Positions 1 through 10,610 of a stretch of DNA of 64,000 nucleotides are shown here, one piece after another. Origin of the DNA: Casuarius casuarius (Eukaryota; Chordata; Aves; Casuariiformes; Casuariidae); NCBI GenBank assembly GCA_003342895.1, contig PTFA01000082.1:1431527-1495526 (forward strand), in the 5' to 3' direction. Made by a program: the position numbers and the translations under genes. Every line of letters begins with the position of its first letter. Position 1 is the first letter of the stretch. The notes under the pieces were generated by a model. It was not told where the DNA came from. It saw only the letters and a list, made by a program, of their open reading frames with translations, and ran no database searches.

Positions 1-3000
1 TTCCAAGGCAAAATTCAGCTCTCAAGCCTGTGCGGTGTATTGCTGTGCCCACAGTGCCGCAGAGAGGCTTGGGACAGTGGTCCCCACCCCTGCTAAGGAG
101 CAGCAGAGCGGCCTCCAGATATGCACAGCAAGATATCTGGAACAGCAACAAAAATGTATAAATGCCAGACAGCACGCACATCAGCTTGGAATATTGATTA
201 GATCCAGGAATAAAGGGATAGAGTAGCCAAACGTTTTGGGAAGCCAGCGTTTTGTATCATTTATTATCCTTCAGCTAGCTGGAACCGGAATAGGAATTGA
301 CTGAATGCTTAAGTATCATGTTGTCACATATTGGTACCGTTTGTGTCCGAGGTTTCTGCTTAGGATCTGCAAATGATTTGGCAGGTAACCTGGCTGGCTA
401 AATATGACTTTTTTCTAAAATAGGAGGCAGGGAATACCACTAAAAGGCTCACAGTACATGCAAGGGAAACCACTCCTGCTTCCATACAGTTCTTTGGTTG
501 CATAGACCTGACATTTCCTTCACCAGCATTTCTACGGTTGTTCTGGCCTGGCCAGTGTAAAAGCATCAGTAAGAAAGGAGAATTACAAGATCTCCACAAA
601 AAGGCTTCTGCAGATTTAAGATGGCGGTACTTAGGAGACCCTAGTCCAGCCACGGGAAGGTCCAGGTAAGGGAGCCAGCACCCTCCAGTGCATCCTCTCG
701 ATTCACTAGGAGCGAAGAGTCACTGGAGAGGAGGAGCTGCACACACGTCAGTCGCTCCCTGGGTGTTTCCAGGAGTTATCCTCTATCTGCCTGTCAGCTT
801 TTGCAGATGCCACCCAGAACGAGGTTGACGTGTTCGTTATTATTATCACCCACTGGATGCAAACAGCTTTCTTGCCTCTCATAAAAGTGTCATTGGATGG
901 GCACCAGTATCGCTGTGACACTGGGTGATCGCAGCGGGTCAATTCTAAACTCTGAGGAAGTCCTGGTTAGAAAAGAGTGATTGCATTGAACTGGGCCTGG
1001 TTTGTGGTACTATGGTGTAAGTCATTCAAGACAAAAGCACTGTTAGTTTCCTTTTTAATTTCTTTTCTCTAAAAAAGGAAAGATGTTGGTGAACAGCAAG
1101 AGCAAACTGTTCATGGATTAAAGAAAGGTAAGGTCATGCCATCAGCATAATGGGTTCTGAGATGTAATTATTTATGTGATCTTAACCTCAGTCGTGTCTG
1201 TCCTCTGTAGGACTCAAACTCTAGTTAAATGGAGCAAAATCCATCAAAATCCACCCAAATAAATTAGTGGTTTTAATGTGTTATGAGGTATGTGCACTGT
1301 AGTATGTCTATGGGGACCAGAGTCCCAGTTTGTATTTCACAAGGCACTCAGGTAACTAAACCATCACCCTTACTTCAGAAAGTTTTAGNTGAAAGGTCTC
1401 AGCCTTGCAGATTTAAAAATGATCATTTTAGTGGAAGGAGGGCAGTGAGGACTGTCAGAAGTCTGTCCTGAATATGCTTATTATATTGTGACAGTTAAAT
1501 GATACCACTAGCATCATATCCCACTGCCTTTGACTTCTCCAGATCAGAGGTCCCTGTGACTCACTTCTCAGGGCCACGGTGGGACACTTTTCTTCCTGAT
1601 ATAATGGTACCTCCCCATTGCCTAAGACAAGACTACTTGTACACAGAAGCGTTTGCAGTATTAGGGCATTAGTCCCAAACACAGGACAGCTGCTGGATAA
1701 AACAAACTGATGAAGACACCTATGCGACAGGGCATGATGACAGGGATAGGAAGCAGCAGAACCCCTTGCTGTATGTGAAGGCAAGGCAACAGATGAATTT
1801 TGTGACCTGTTCTATAATCATCACAATAACCTGATGTAATAACACAATACAATAACATAGCACATGAATTTAATTTACTGTATTTGGAATAGTTTGTCAT
1901 TTTACTCTGATCCAGTTGGCTCTAACAATATAGTACTAGAGATACATAACACAGGTCCAAAGAATGTAGTCAAAAGGAAAATAAATGCTTCTTCTGGCAT
2001 CCTTGACAAAGACTGGATTTAGTAGAGAAAGGCAGAGTACCATCAGAGAGATTCCATTCTGTTTAAAAGATTATTTGCTTTTGACAATATGCATTGAGTA
2101 AAACAGTGTAAAATCAATCTTTAAAATGGTATTTTTATTAGTACATACTTAATGATACACAATAACAATCACTTGGGGACTGGGTATTTTAAAGGCATGT
2201 GGATGCATCCTGCAATACAAAGTTCTGGAAGAAGGACTGAGGAGAGCAGGATGGACAGATATATCCTCTTTAGATTCCCTTTCCAGACAGCTGGACCAGC
2301 CTAGAACATGAGTTTCAAACACTGTAATCATATCTATATCTTTCTTTCCTATAGAAGGCTGACAGATTAAAGGATGTGATATAGACTCTTCTGTCATAAT
2401 AGAAAACAGCTTATATGGGTTTTGCAATGAAGGTATGATAAAGCTTTGAGAGGCACGTACAATTTTATGCTAATCCTATGCAAGCAGATCAATATCGAGG
2501 TAAAAGGCATAATGTTTTTGCAAAAGGAGAGATCACCACACACACTCAGCTTAGAGGCGAGGCTATAATCAAGTTGCCAGATGAGCTTGAATCAAAGGGA
2601 AATTTTCACTGTCAAGACTCTCTCAAAAGCCTTTAGACCTCTAAGTCAGATAGAAGTCTGCCATGTAAATCAAACCAGGGGATGGATATGTTCTGATTAT
2701 TGGTGCAGCTATGGAAACAAGGAGATTCTATTACAGGTGAGAGAGGAAGAGATGATAAAAAGGATTTACTTCACACAGTCCCTTGGATATTTAGGCCCTG
2801 TTGCATTTTGTCCTTCTATAATGCATTTGTGCTATTAATGGCCAGTTCCACTTCTTTCTGGCCAGTAAGACAAACACCATCTTTCTGGTTGCGGTTAAGA
2901 AACAAAGTATCTAAAAGCAGCTGGAGAACAAGCAGCTCTTCACAAGAGCTGTCAAGCTAGTGCCATGCAAATAGCACATGTTGCTGCTATTAGCAGAGTG

Positions 3001-3037
3001 ATAGCTATTAAAAACTGCGATGGTGCCTCAGACTTCA
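1..3037. other. Non-coding sequence, no gene recognised
   Basis: No gene, RNA or repeat is recognised here. Base composition is somewhat more GC-rich at about 600-960 than in most of the window. A frame of about 70 codons without a stop crosses that patch on the plus strand, but it has no start codon and no similarity I recognise. Other open frames, such as 1455-1784 on the minus strand and 2581-2838 on the plus strand, are under 110 codons and look like chance frames. A single unresolved base lies at 1389. Confidence 0.6.
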
Positions 3038-3039
3038 TT

Positions 3040-3200
3040 AGTGGTCCCATCCCTCTTGCACTAGGTGCTGTACAAATGAATAACCAACATACAATTCTTG
3101 CCCCGAACCGTTTATAACCAACCTAGATAAAACAATAAAATAGATTAATATGAAAAACTGACAGGCAGACAAGTGGACAAATACAGCAATGAGACAGATA
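3040..3200. repeat. Ancient amniote L3/CR1-like repeat fragment
   Basis: The stretch contains 'cactaggtgctgtacaaat', then 'cttgccccgaaccgttta', 'aacctagataa' and a run of 'gacaggcagacaagtgg' and 'gcaatgagaca'. The order matches a widespread old amniote repeat (L3/CR1-like tail) whose copies read roughly as 'aggcgctgtacaaac', then 'ccctgccccaaagagctt', 'acaatcta' and 'gacaggtgg'. The copy is strongly diverged and the edges are approximate. Family assignment is from memory of the consensus, so the family name is less certain than its status as an old repeat. Confidence 0.6.
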
Positions 3201-3369
3201 TGCATCTCACTGTTCAAACACAAACAAAAACTCTCCTTGGTAAGAACTAGAATGGGTATGGAAGAGACAATGCACCTCTCTTCAGCCAGCGCATTAGAGA
3301 CAATGCGGACATGCAGCACTACAGATTGCCCTCTCCAGCCAAGAGAGGTCTCAGTTTTATCCCAATCAG

Positions 3370-3830
3370 ACCTGGCCAATGCTAACCAGGTGGGAGTGGA
3401 AGACGTGGCACGGCACTACGGACCTGCACCACTAGCCCATGGTAACACGCCTGCCCCAGTCTGGTATGAGTTATTGCTTGGTCTGAGTCTGGGATTGCCA
3501 GACAATCCAGAAACGGAGACCCTCTTCTCAGGAAGTCTGCCTGCCCCTGGGGAGCTGCCCTTGNGGGTCCAAAACTTCCTGCTGTGAGAGAGACTGACCT
3601 GGACTACAGCCACAACTCAGGCAGCCGCCTGAAAGAGATGATGTTGGGAAACATCCCAGACAAGTGCCTCCTTCACTCCTTGACAAATCTAGAGGCACTT
3701 GTAGCTCACAGAGGGCAGCAATCTCCAACACCATGCACAGCCCTTCCCTCTGGGATGGCTCGGTGACAGCTCTCTGCCATCCCTGCCTCTCGAACAGCGT
3801 AACCGGGCAGCATGCTAGTTTATTTAACAA
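3370..3830. repeat. GC-rich block, possible decayed LTR
   Basis: This roughly 460-base block is visibly richer in G+C and CpG than its flanks. Elements reminiscent of an avian endogenous-retrovirus LTR 3' part are 'cctccttcactccttgaca' near 3667, 'gggatggctcggtgacagct' near 3752 and 'ctgccatccctgcctctcga' near 3775. No clear TG...CA ends, polyadenylation signal or flanking target duplication could be fixed, and no retroviral gene follows. It could instead be another GC-rich repeat or an unmethylated regulatory patch. An overlapping plus-strand frame (3189-3587, 132 codons) shows no recognised domain and contains an unresolved base at 3564. Confidence 0.3.
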
Positions 3831-5087
3831 GCCATAGCAATGGCTGGGGCCGTAAAGCGTATTCTGCTACTACAGGGCACTGTGAACAGTCCGTCACGTG
3901 CCCGACACATCTGGCACAGTAGGTGCAAAAGGCTACGATGTATCCCCCATGCCAGAGTCCACTGCATACCATACAGCGTATGGATGGGAGCACAAGGCTT
4001 CACAGAGCTTCAGAGAGCTTTGAATATTGCTGAGAAACGCTAGTGCTTGGTTCAAATAACAAAGGTAAAATAAAGTTGCCAAAGCTGCCAGTTCTACTAG
4101 AAAGCAACACTGAAATGCCATATTAAATTTCATAGGATAAAATGAATGAGCAAATCCTCTTCCTTTCCAGTTGTGGCAGGCTTTTTAACCTACAGTCCAG
4201 TTAACTATTTTCTGCATTGCAGCCCTGTATGCTGTTTTCTTTTTTCCACAATATGAAAGAATGTTTTTCAGTTCATGCACAATTCACAATCTGTGACAAT
4301 GATTCCACAATGACAAAACTCTATCTAACAGAAAGGAAAATGAAAAAGAAAATTTTTCTATCCTTAATTTAAAGTTGAGTCATGTTGGGCACTGATTTTA
4401 TTTTTAACATATTTCCAAATCACAGGATGCAATGGTAGCAAACTTACATATATTCAACAGGAATGGCATGTATATGTCTTTTCTTTTCTCAATTTTGGTC
4501 TGCCACGTAAGTATGGTAGGTACAGTGTTCATCTCAGTAGCATTCCACCTACCCCAAGTTAAGATGTTTGAACTTTTAACCAAAACGACAAGAAGTGAAA
4601 TAATACCCAAATAGTATAGTAAAAGGAATTTGTTCCCTTTTTGGCAGCTCAAGAATATAAAGTGAATATTCTGGCTCTTCTGAAGAGTATCTGGACTCAA
4701 AAATAGAGAGAGATATAACGCTTTAGTGTTAAAAATAGCTGTCCAGCACAGTTATCTGTTTTCTAAATACAATGATAAAGGAAAGTAAATCTCTGTTTCA
4801 GATAATGTATTTCATATGACTGTATCACAAATTACTATAGTTGATTAATAATAACTATCAAGCTAAATTATATTACTGTATGCCTATTCTACATTATCTA
4901 TCAAGATGTGGGAGAAAGATAGGAAAATTGCAAAGCTGACTTCTTTCTTTAAATAAATAAAAACAATGAAGAGAATCTAGTACACACACACAAAGAGGAA
5001 CAGAACTAATGGGAAATTTTCAGTCAAATTACTTTGACAGAACGTACAATTGCCATAAACCTTACCACATGAAAATTCTGATTTTGT
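3831..5087. other. Non-coding sequence, nothing recognised
   Basis: AT-rich unique-looking sequence. Open frames on both strands are short and unrecognised. A CACACACA dinucleotide run at about 4983-4992 is too short to matter. Confidence 0.6.
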
Positions 5088-5221
5088 TGGGAAAATGTAA
5101 TTTTCCCATTTGGAAAGTCAAAATGAAATCTTTGGGTTTGGGTCAGTTCCATCCAAATTAAAGATTTCATTTTGCTTAACTAACTTGAAACATTATGTAA
5201 GGGAATAAATTTTATTCCCTT
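5088..5221. repeat. Cluster of three perfect inverted repeats (fold-back)
   Basis: Three perfect fold-backs sit within 134 bases. Arms of 9 bp at 5088-5096 and 5100-5108 enclose a 3-base loop (TGGGAAAAT / ATTTTCCCA). Arms of 15 bp at 5119-5133 and 5160-5174 (CAAAATGAAATCTTT / AAAGATTTCATTTTG) enclose 26 bases. Arms of 11 bp at 5199-5209 and 5211-5221 (AAGGGAATAAA / TTTATTCCCTT) enclose one base. Such density suggests a decayed fold-back or MITE-like DNA element, or a structured old repeat. No terminal inverted repeats bounding the whole cluster or target duplication were found. Confidence 0.5.
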
Positions 5222-6830
5222 GTCAGCAAACAGATTATACATGCTGAGCTTGCTGAAAGACCGCATGATGCATGATCTTATATAATTTTCTTCTGAGCAA
5301 GCTCTGTGTGATGATCCATGGAGCTGCACAGTTCTGAGCAGCTAAAGGCAAATACATTCCAGCCAGGGACACCCATGCTAAAGAATAGACTGAGGGCAAC
5401 AGGCTCTCAAACAAGAATTCCCAAGAGGCAAAGTACTACCATGGAAAACAAAGACTTCTCTGAACTAACTCGTAGCACATGTTTGGGATCAATTCACTAA
5501 GCTAAAACAAAACACTTTTAGTTTTGTGAATATCTAGTGGTAGTTACATGGACACATTATAAGAAGTTATTTAGAACACAAATAGTATCACTGCTAAAAA
5601 ATGTTTTAAACTTCATTAAAAATGCACATATATATTAGAGGAAAATTATCGTTTCCACCTACTGTGTTCTACTTTGAATAAACTGTTCCTTTAAAAAATT
5701 GCTTCCAATCAGAATGAAAGGAAGAATATAATGTAAATATTATATGCAACAGCAAGAGTAAAAGCAGCATCAAAGGCAGTCTTTTACACTAGATTTGACA
5801 TTATAGAACAGGAGAAGGCAATACTGCCAGTTGTACAATATGTTGCTAGGTCTTGCAAAAATGTGTTTAAGTGTATTAGGTCTAAATGAAAACCCACTTG
5901 CTCCTGTCGATAGCTGCAATCCTAAGATCCGAACAGCTTTACCAGTTATATGGAACATTTTATTTTTGTACAGAAATATCCAAGGTTATTTGCTCTGTTG
6001 TAATAAAATAGTAAGCCATATGAAGTGTGAAATCAATCCTGGCATATTCATAAGCTATGAATCCTGTCCAGGAGGCCAGCTGCCAATATGGGAAAAATCA
6101 GTGATATTTCCAAGTAACATCAAGTGCACATTGCTTTTTTGCTCCTCTTTCACTGAATGTATCGCTATAATGGCAAGACCAAAGACAGCTGGGTAACTGA
6201 TAGTAATTAACAACTGTGAAGCCAGAGTTTTCACCTAACTTACGTAAATCCAAAACAGTCTGCAATCTTATAAATATCCACTCAATATAGTGAAAACATG
6301 TTAAACATCATATTCATTTTTTATAACATTGCCAAAAGCTGTGCAACTGTCAGGGTAACCTATAAGCTGGTTCAACTTGGCAGTCGCGTGGGCTGGGTCC
6401 CCCTCTTGGAATTCCCTCGTAAGTCACTGCAGTGGCAGCAGCNCTGCTTGTGTTATGATATGGCAGCTGCTAGGAGCTCTGATCCAGCAATATGCAAGAG
6501 GAACTGGTCAGCTATTTCAGAACGCCTCAAGCAAATATTTTGTAGCTCCTCCAGACCAGCAGATAACAGGTAAGCATTCTGTTGGTTTGCTTCAAAAAGG
6601 CATTAGCTGGACACTGCTGACTTAAGAAACTTAGGTCTATTTTATGGGCTATGCCACTTCTTCCCTCCTCCCTGTCAGTATTTCAGNAAATCATCCTGTT
6701 AATTAATATGAACTATAAGGTAAAGAGGTAAGACTGTGATATCCATAGCTATTGCTGTAATCACAAGATGCTATACATCCACTAAAACACATCCAGCATA
6801 ACACCTGTCATGAAAGATCAATTCATTTAA
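5222..6830. other. Non-coding sequence with unremarkable open frames
   Basis: Two of the longer open frames lie here: 5831-6196 on the plus strand (121 codons) and overlapping plus-strand frames at 6298-6573 and 6377-6625. None has a domain, signal peptide or composition I recognise. The two overlapping frames both read through an unresolved base at 6443. I treat all of them as chance frames. The interval 6521-6569 is bounded by AG and GTAAGC, which is exon-like but unsupported. Confidence 0.55.
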
Positions 6831-6900
6831 CCACATAATAATTTAGATTGGAAGAGTCCCCTGGAAGTCATCCAGTCCAACTGCATGTAAATGCATACAG
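6831..6900 (-). repeat. CR1 LINE 3'-end fragment, reverse orientation
   Basis: The string 'ataatttagattggaagag', followed by 'aagtcatccagtccaact', is the reverse complement of the CR1 3' end: family copies in this orientation run from the octamer repeats through 'ttaggttggaaaagacc' to 'atcatcgagtccaac'. Only about 70 bases remain. The octamers themselves are degraded to 'cacataataatt'. Similarity fades after about 6900. Confidence 0.65.
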
Positions 6901-8333
6901 TCTCTTCAGGATGTATATTGCTCTTCCTCTTTCACTTGGGTGGCTTGTTTGAATCAGAAAAGAGAGGGAATACAGCTACTTCCTCCCAGAAAAGCCACAA
7001 ATAACAAACATTAATGGAATCAAAGGTTCACATGACTAATTAAATCAATAAAAACAGCAATATTAATCCAGGCTTGCATCAGTATCTAAAAGTCAGTATC
7101 ATCATGCAAGCCCAGAGAGAAGTTAAGCAGCTAATAAAAGGGTTTTTCCCTCAGCACTACTCCTAGACGATTTGAACTACAATTATCTTTGCTTTCAATT
7201 TTGTGTGCTTTTTCAGTATTATAGTCAAGTGCACTTAAAATCAAAAACACAATAGCTTACCATCAATTAATATTTGTAACAGTAAAATTTTTTCAGTACA
7301 CTTCACCCTTAAGATAACTATTGATGCGAGATTATTTTATTTATGCCAATGTAGGTTTTGATTTAGTAATGTCTCTACAGAGCCTTATGTAGGATTAGTA
7401 AAATTTGGCACTTCTAAACTACTCCACTCACCAATGAAAGTCAGCACATTCCAATGGGGACCAAAAGTATGAAGTAATAAACAGTACACTTACGCATATA
7501 GTCACAGAAAACAACCGCTTGTTTCAGATACCATTATGAAATAGCAGATTATTACCCAGTTTTATATGTAAGGTATTTAGTTATGGAATAGTCCTCATTA
7601 ACAACCAAATGCAGCAATCCCTAAAACTGCAGGTATATCCTGTATATCAGATAGATCTCTGCTAGGCTTTAAGATTAAGCAATGGCAAGATTATTGGGAT
7701 CTTTTTTAAATCCAATATTCCTAAAGTGGTGAGAGCAAACATGCTGCTGCTGGAGGTTTCGAAGGCATGAAAATTAGGTCCTCACTACTATGAAACACGG
7801 AAGAATTCATAATGGCTTGTAAGAATAACATTGTGAGGATTATTGCCCTGGCTAAATTCCAGAGATGTAATTGATTTCTTGGTTACTTAAAAATTCCTCA
7901 GCAGTTTCTCCTGGATTATTTATTCTTCATGTTCTGCACAGTTGAAAAGTTTACCATGTTCCCATTTTAATTCCAAAAAGACAGATTTCATTGTTCGATA
8001 CTGTTCTTGCAAACTATATTTTCTAATTTTGCAAAGTGTCTTGGAATTATTAATTAAAATGTTGAGCAGAAATATTTTTCAGGCTAAAAAAACCTACGTA
8101 TCTCTACCAATCTTTTAACCACCATGCTTAGCTTTCCTGAAATGTATCTCAGGAAGTATGGCAGTTTTCACTGCTTTCTTCAAATATTACGAGCCTTGTG
8201 GTCTCTCTAAAATTGGAATAAATCACTGAGATCAGCATCAGAAAACCTTCTGTTCTTTTGTCCTCTCTCTCTGCCATAATGGATCCTCACTAAAGATAGG
8301 AAAGGTAATGGAATCANGGCCTTTCATTTGTCT
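6901..8333. other. Non-coding AT-rich sequence, nothing recognised
   Basis: No recognisable gene, RNA or repeat. Stop codons are frequent in all frames. An unresolved base lies at 8317. Confidence 0.6.
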
Positions 8334-8381
8334 GTGGCAAAATTCCCATTCACTTCACTGAGGCCAGGTTTTTGCCCACAG
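8334..8381. repeat. Short relic of an old amniote repeat
   Basis: The bases 'aaaattcccattcacttcac' and then 'tgaggccaggtttttgccc' fit a motif common in old archosaur and turtle repeats, where 'aaactcccattgacttcaat' is followed by 'ggggccaggatttcaccc'. The match is short and diverged, so the call is moderate and the family name (probably CR1/L3-related) is uncertain. Confidence 0.45.
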
Positions 8382-10554
8382 GGAGAGGTTCTGTTGGACT
8401 GGAGAAAGACTGGATCAAGTGGAAATAATTGTGTTAGAAAGAGGAATGATGTGTGAAAAGAAAACCTGAACAGGTCCTGAGAAATTGAGGTAAAGAAATA
8501 TCACAGAAACAAACCCCGCCCAATCTGGAATCTCTATTTAATTTGCAGGGAAGCGGTACGCATAGGTCTTTTGAATGTTCTGCGGAGTCTCTGCATTCAA
8601 CTAATATTAGAAGTCTCTGGTGCAAAGAAAACCTTAAATGTGAACCACAGTAAAACCAGTACAATACTGGCTACCTGTGTCTGCAGAATACCAATGCAGA
8701 AACTCAGATGTGAAATCATATTCACTTTGGTGACAGACATACTCAGGTGTCATGACATTTTAAATATGAGCATTATTCACTTGTTCACTGTGTTTTAAAC
8801 AATGAAAGAAAGAAGACATCATAATATATAATAAAGTACATACTGTAATGAACTACCTGTCTTGAGCACATATATTTTAATGTTATATGCTGAGTTTGAA
8901 AGTGTAATTGTTTGTAAGCAGAGACTTAATATTTCAAAAGCTTGGGAATCTTTAGATAAGGGGAATGACACTACAAGTCCAATGTCCCTGAATTCTTGCC
9001 AACTAGTTCATGGTGTGACCTTACAGCACCCTTTAATTTCAAACAGGATCTGAAGGCTGCTGTATGGACACACTTTGTGCCACAAGGAAGCATTGCCTCA
9101 GCTTGCTGGAAGTGTAATTCAGTTCGGTCTCATTCAAAAACCCTCTTGTGTCTCAATCAAGTATGATGATCTGACAAATTAAGGAAGATGATAAGGTCTT
9201 TTATAGAACAGAGTGCTTTAACTCCTTTTAGCTATGATCTACAGAATAAGATGAGCTCCTTGTCTTTTGACAAGGCAGTAAAATCTTTTTTTTCCCCACT
9301 CTAGTATATTTTAGCTGAAAAACTAAAACTATTTGCTACTTTTTGATTCACACAAATTCTTAGACACTGCCTCAAATGCATTCCAGCTCCAACCACTCGC
9401 ATATATTCTCTCAGGTACCACTTGTAATCCTTATTTGTTGCACAGCATTTACAGAATAAAAGCCTTCCAAGTTGAACAGCTGAGTCTACATCCATAGCTT
9501 TTTCTTCCCCTCCCGGTGCCCTACATGACCAAGCTAGCATGAAGTACAGAATATCGATTAGAAGTGTACTATGGATTCCTTGCACAGCAAGTTAAATTAC
9601 TGTATACTGTATATTTTTAATTTCCCACATATAACAATAAACATGATTGATTCTTCAATTTCGGAGCATCGTTTTGGCAATTAAGAAAATAAATACCCTT
9701 TCCATGTATAGCTGGCTTTTTTTCCAAGTAAATGTCTGCAGTGTATTAGCTCATGTGTGACAGACAAATAACTACCCCTCTCCCTTTAGGCCCCATTCTG
9801 TTTTCTATTTCTTTTATTTATTTATTTATTTAGAGCCTGCCATTCATTTTCACACCTGACAGTAAAAACCTCAGGACGTGTTTGTTGTGAAGAGGATTAT
9901 CTTTCAGATCAATGCTGAAATTGATTCCAAACCACACTATTTATCAGCCTGCAGCTAAAGCACTAAGAGTCAGGAAATATTTCCTCTCTTTCAAATCCAT
10001 TCTTATTCTACTGTTGGAAAAAAACACAGTACTACAGTCTACATTAATACGCAGCTTTTCTATTCCTTGTCCATGTGGAATATCAATGTCAAATACACAG
10101 TGCAATTAGTCGCACTATCAAATTCTCTTGAAAAGAAATACAGTACGAAGATAACAGTATAACTAATTTTTGCACTGCTGCCAATTAGTTGCTTGTATAG
10201 CCTTACTATGACAACTGAAGTTATTGAATCTCTTCTGTTTTTCAAATAAAATATACTGCATATTTCTATCAGTATGCCATAATGATTTGAGAAACATACA
10301 ATAAATGTCTCTTCTTAAAACTAGACTTCAGGATGTTTTTCATCTCCTGTAGGCTGACAAAAAAAGAAGAAACAAACCACTGCATTGATATGACTGTGTA
10401 TGCAAACTACAGAAAATTAAACCAGGAGATAAACCAAACTATCTAGGCATGACAAAACAGTCATTCAGGTACACAAGGTCAAATCAGTTAAACTCTATCC
10501 TGCTTCTATGACGAGTAAACTTCATGATGGACAGTTAGGGAGAACCTGATGAAT
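8382..10554. other. Non-coding sequence, one small microsatellite
   Basis: No gene recognised. Minus-strand frame 9301-9585 (94 codons) has no known domain. The only repeat seen is the TTTA microsatellite at 9812-9832. Confidence 0.6.
9812..9832. repeat. (TTTA)n microsatellite
   Basis: About five uninterrupted TTTA units, read directly from the sequence. Confidence 0.85.
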
Positions 10555-10610
10555 GGCGAAAGTTAATAGGAGTCTTTCTGTTTACTTCAGGCACTTTATG
10601 AGGCCTTTGT
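10555..10610. repeat. Short relic of an old amniote repeat
   Basis: 'aaagttaataggagtctttc', then 'tgtttacttcaggcacttta', resembles the common archosaur/turtle repeat block in which 'aagtcaatgggagtctttcc' is followed by 'attgacttcaatgggcttt'. The copy is short and diverged. It is probably from the same ancient family as the relics at 8334 and 58697. Confidence 0.45.

Noticed and set aside
697..920. Start-less open frame of about 70 codons in a GC-richer patch
   Set aside because: No ATG, no convincing splice acceptor and no recognised similarity, so it is not reported as an exon.
3189..3587. Plus-strand open frame of 132 codons
   Set aside because: It crosses an unresolved base, runs through a GC-rich repeat-like block where stops are rarer, and has no recognisable domain.
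5831..6196. Plus-strand open frame of 121 codons
   Set aside because: No domain, signal peptide or family resemblance. The length is within what chance allows in 64 kb on six frames.
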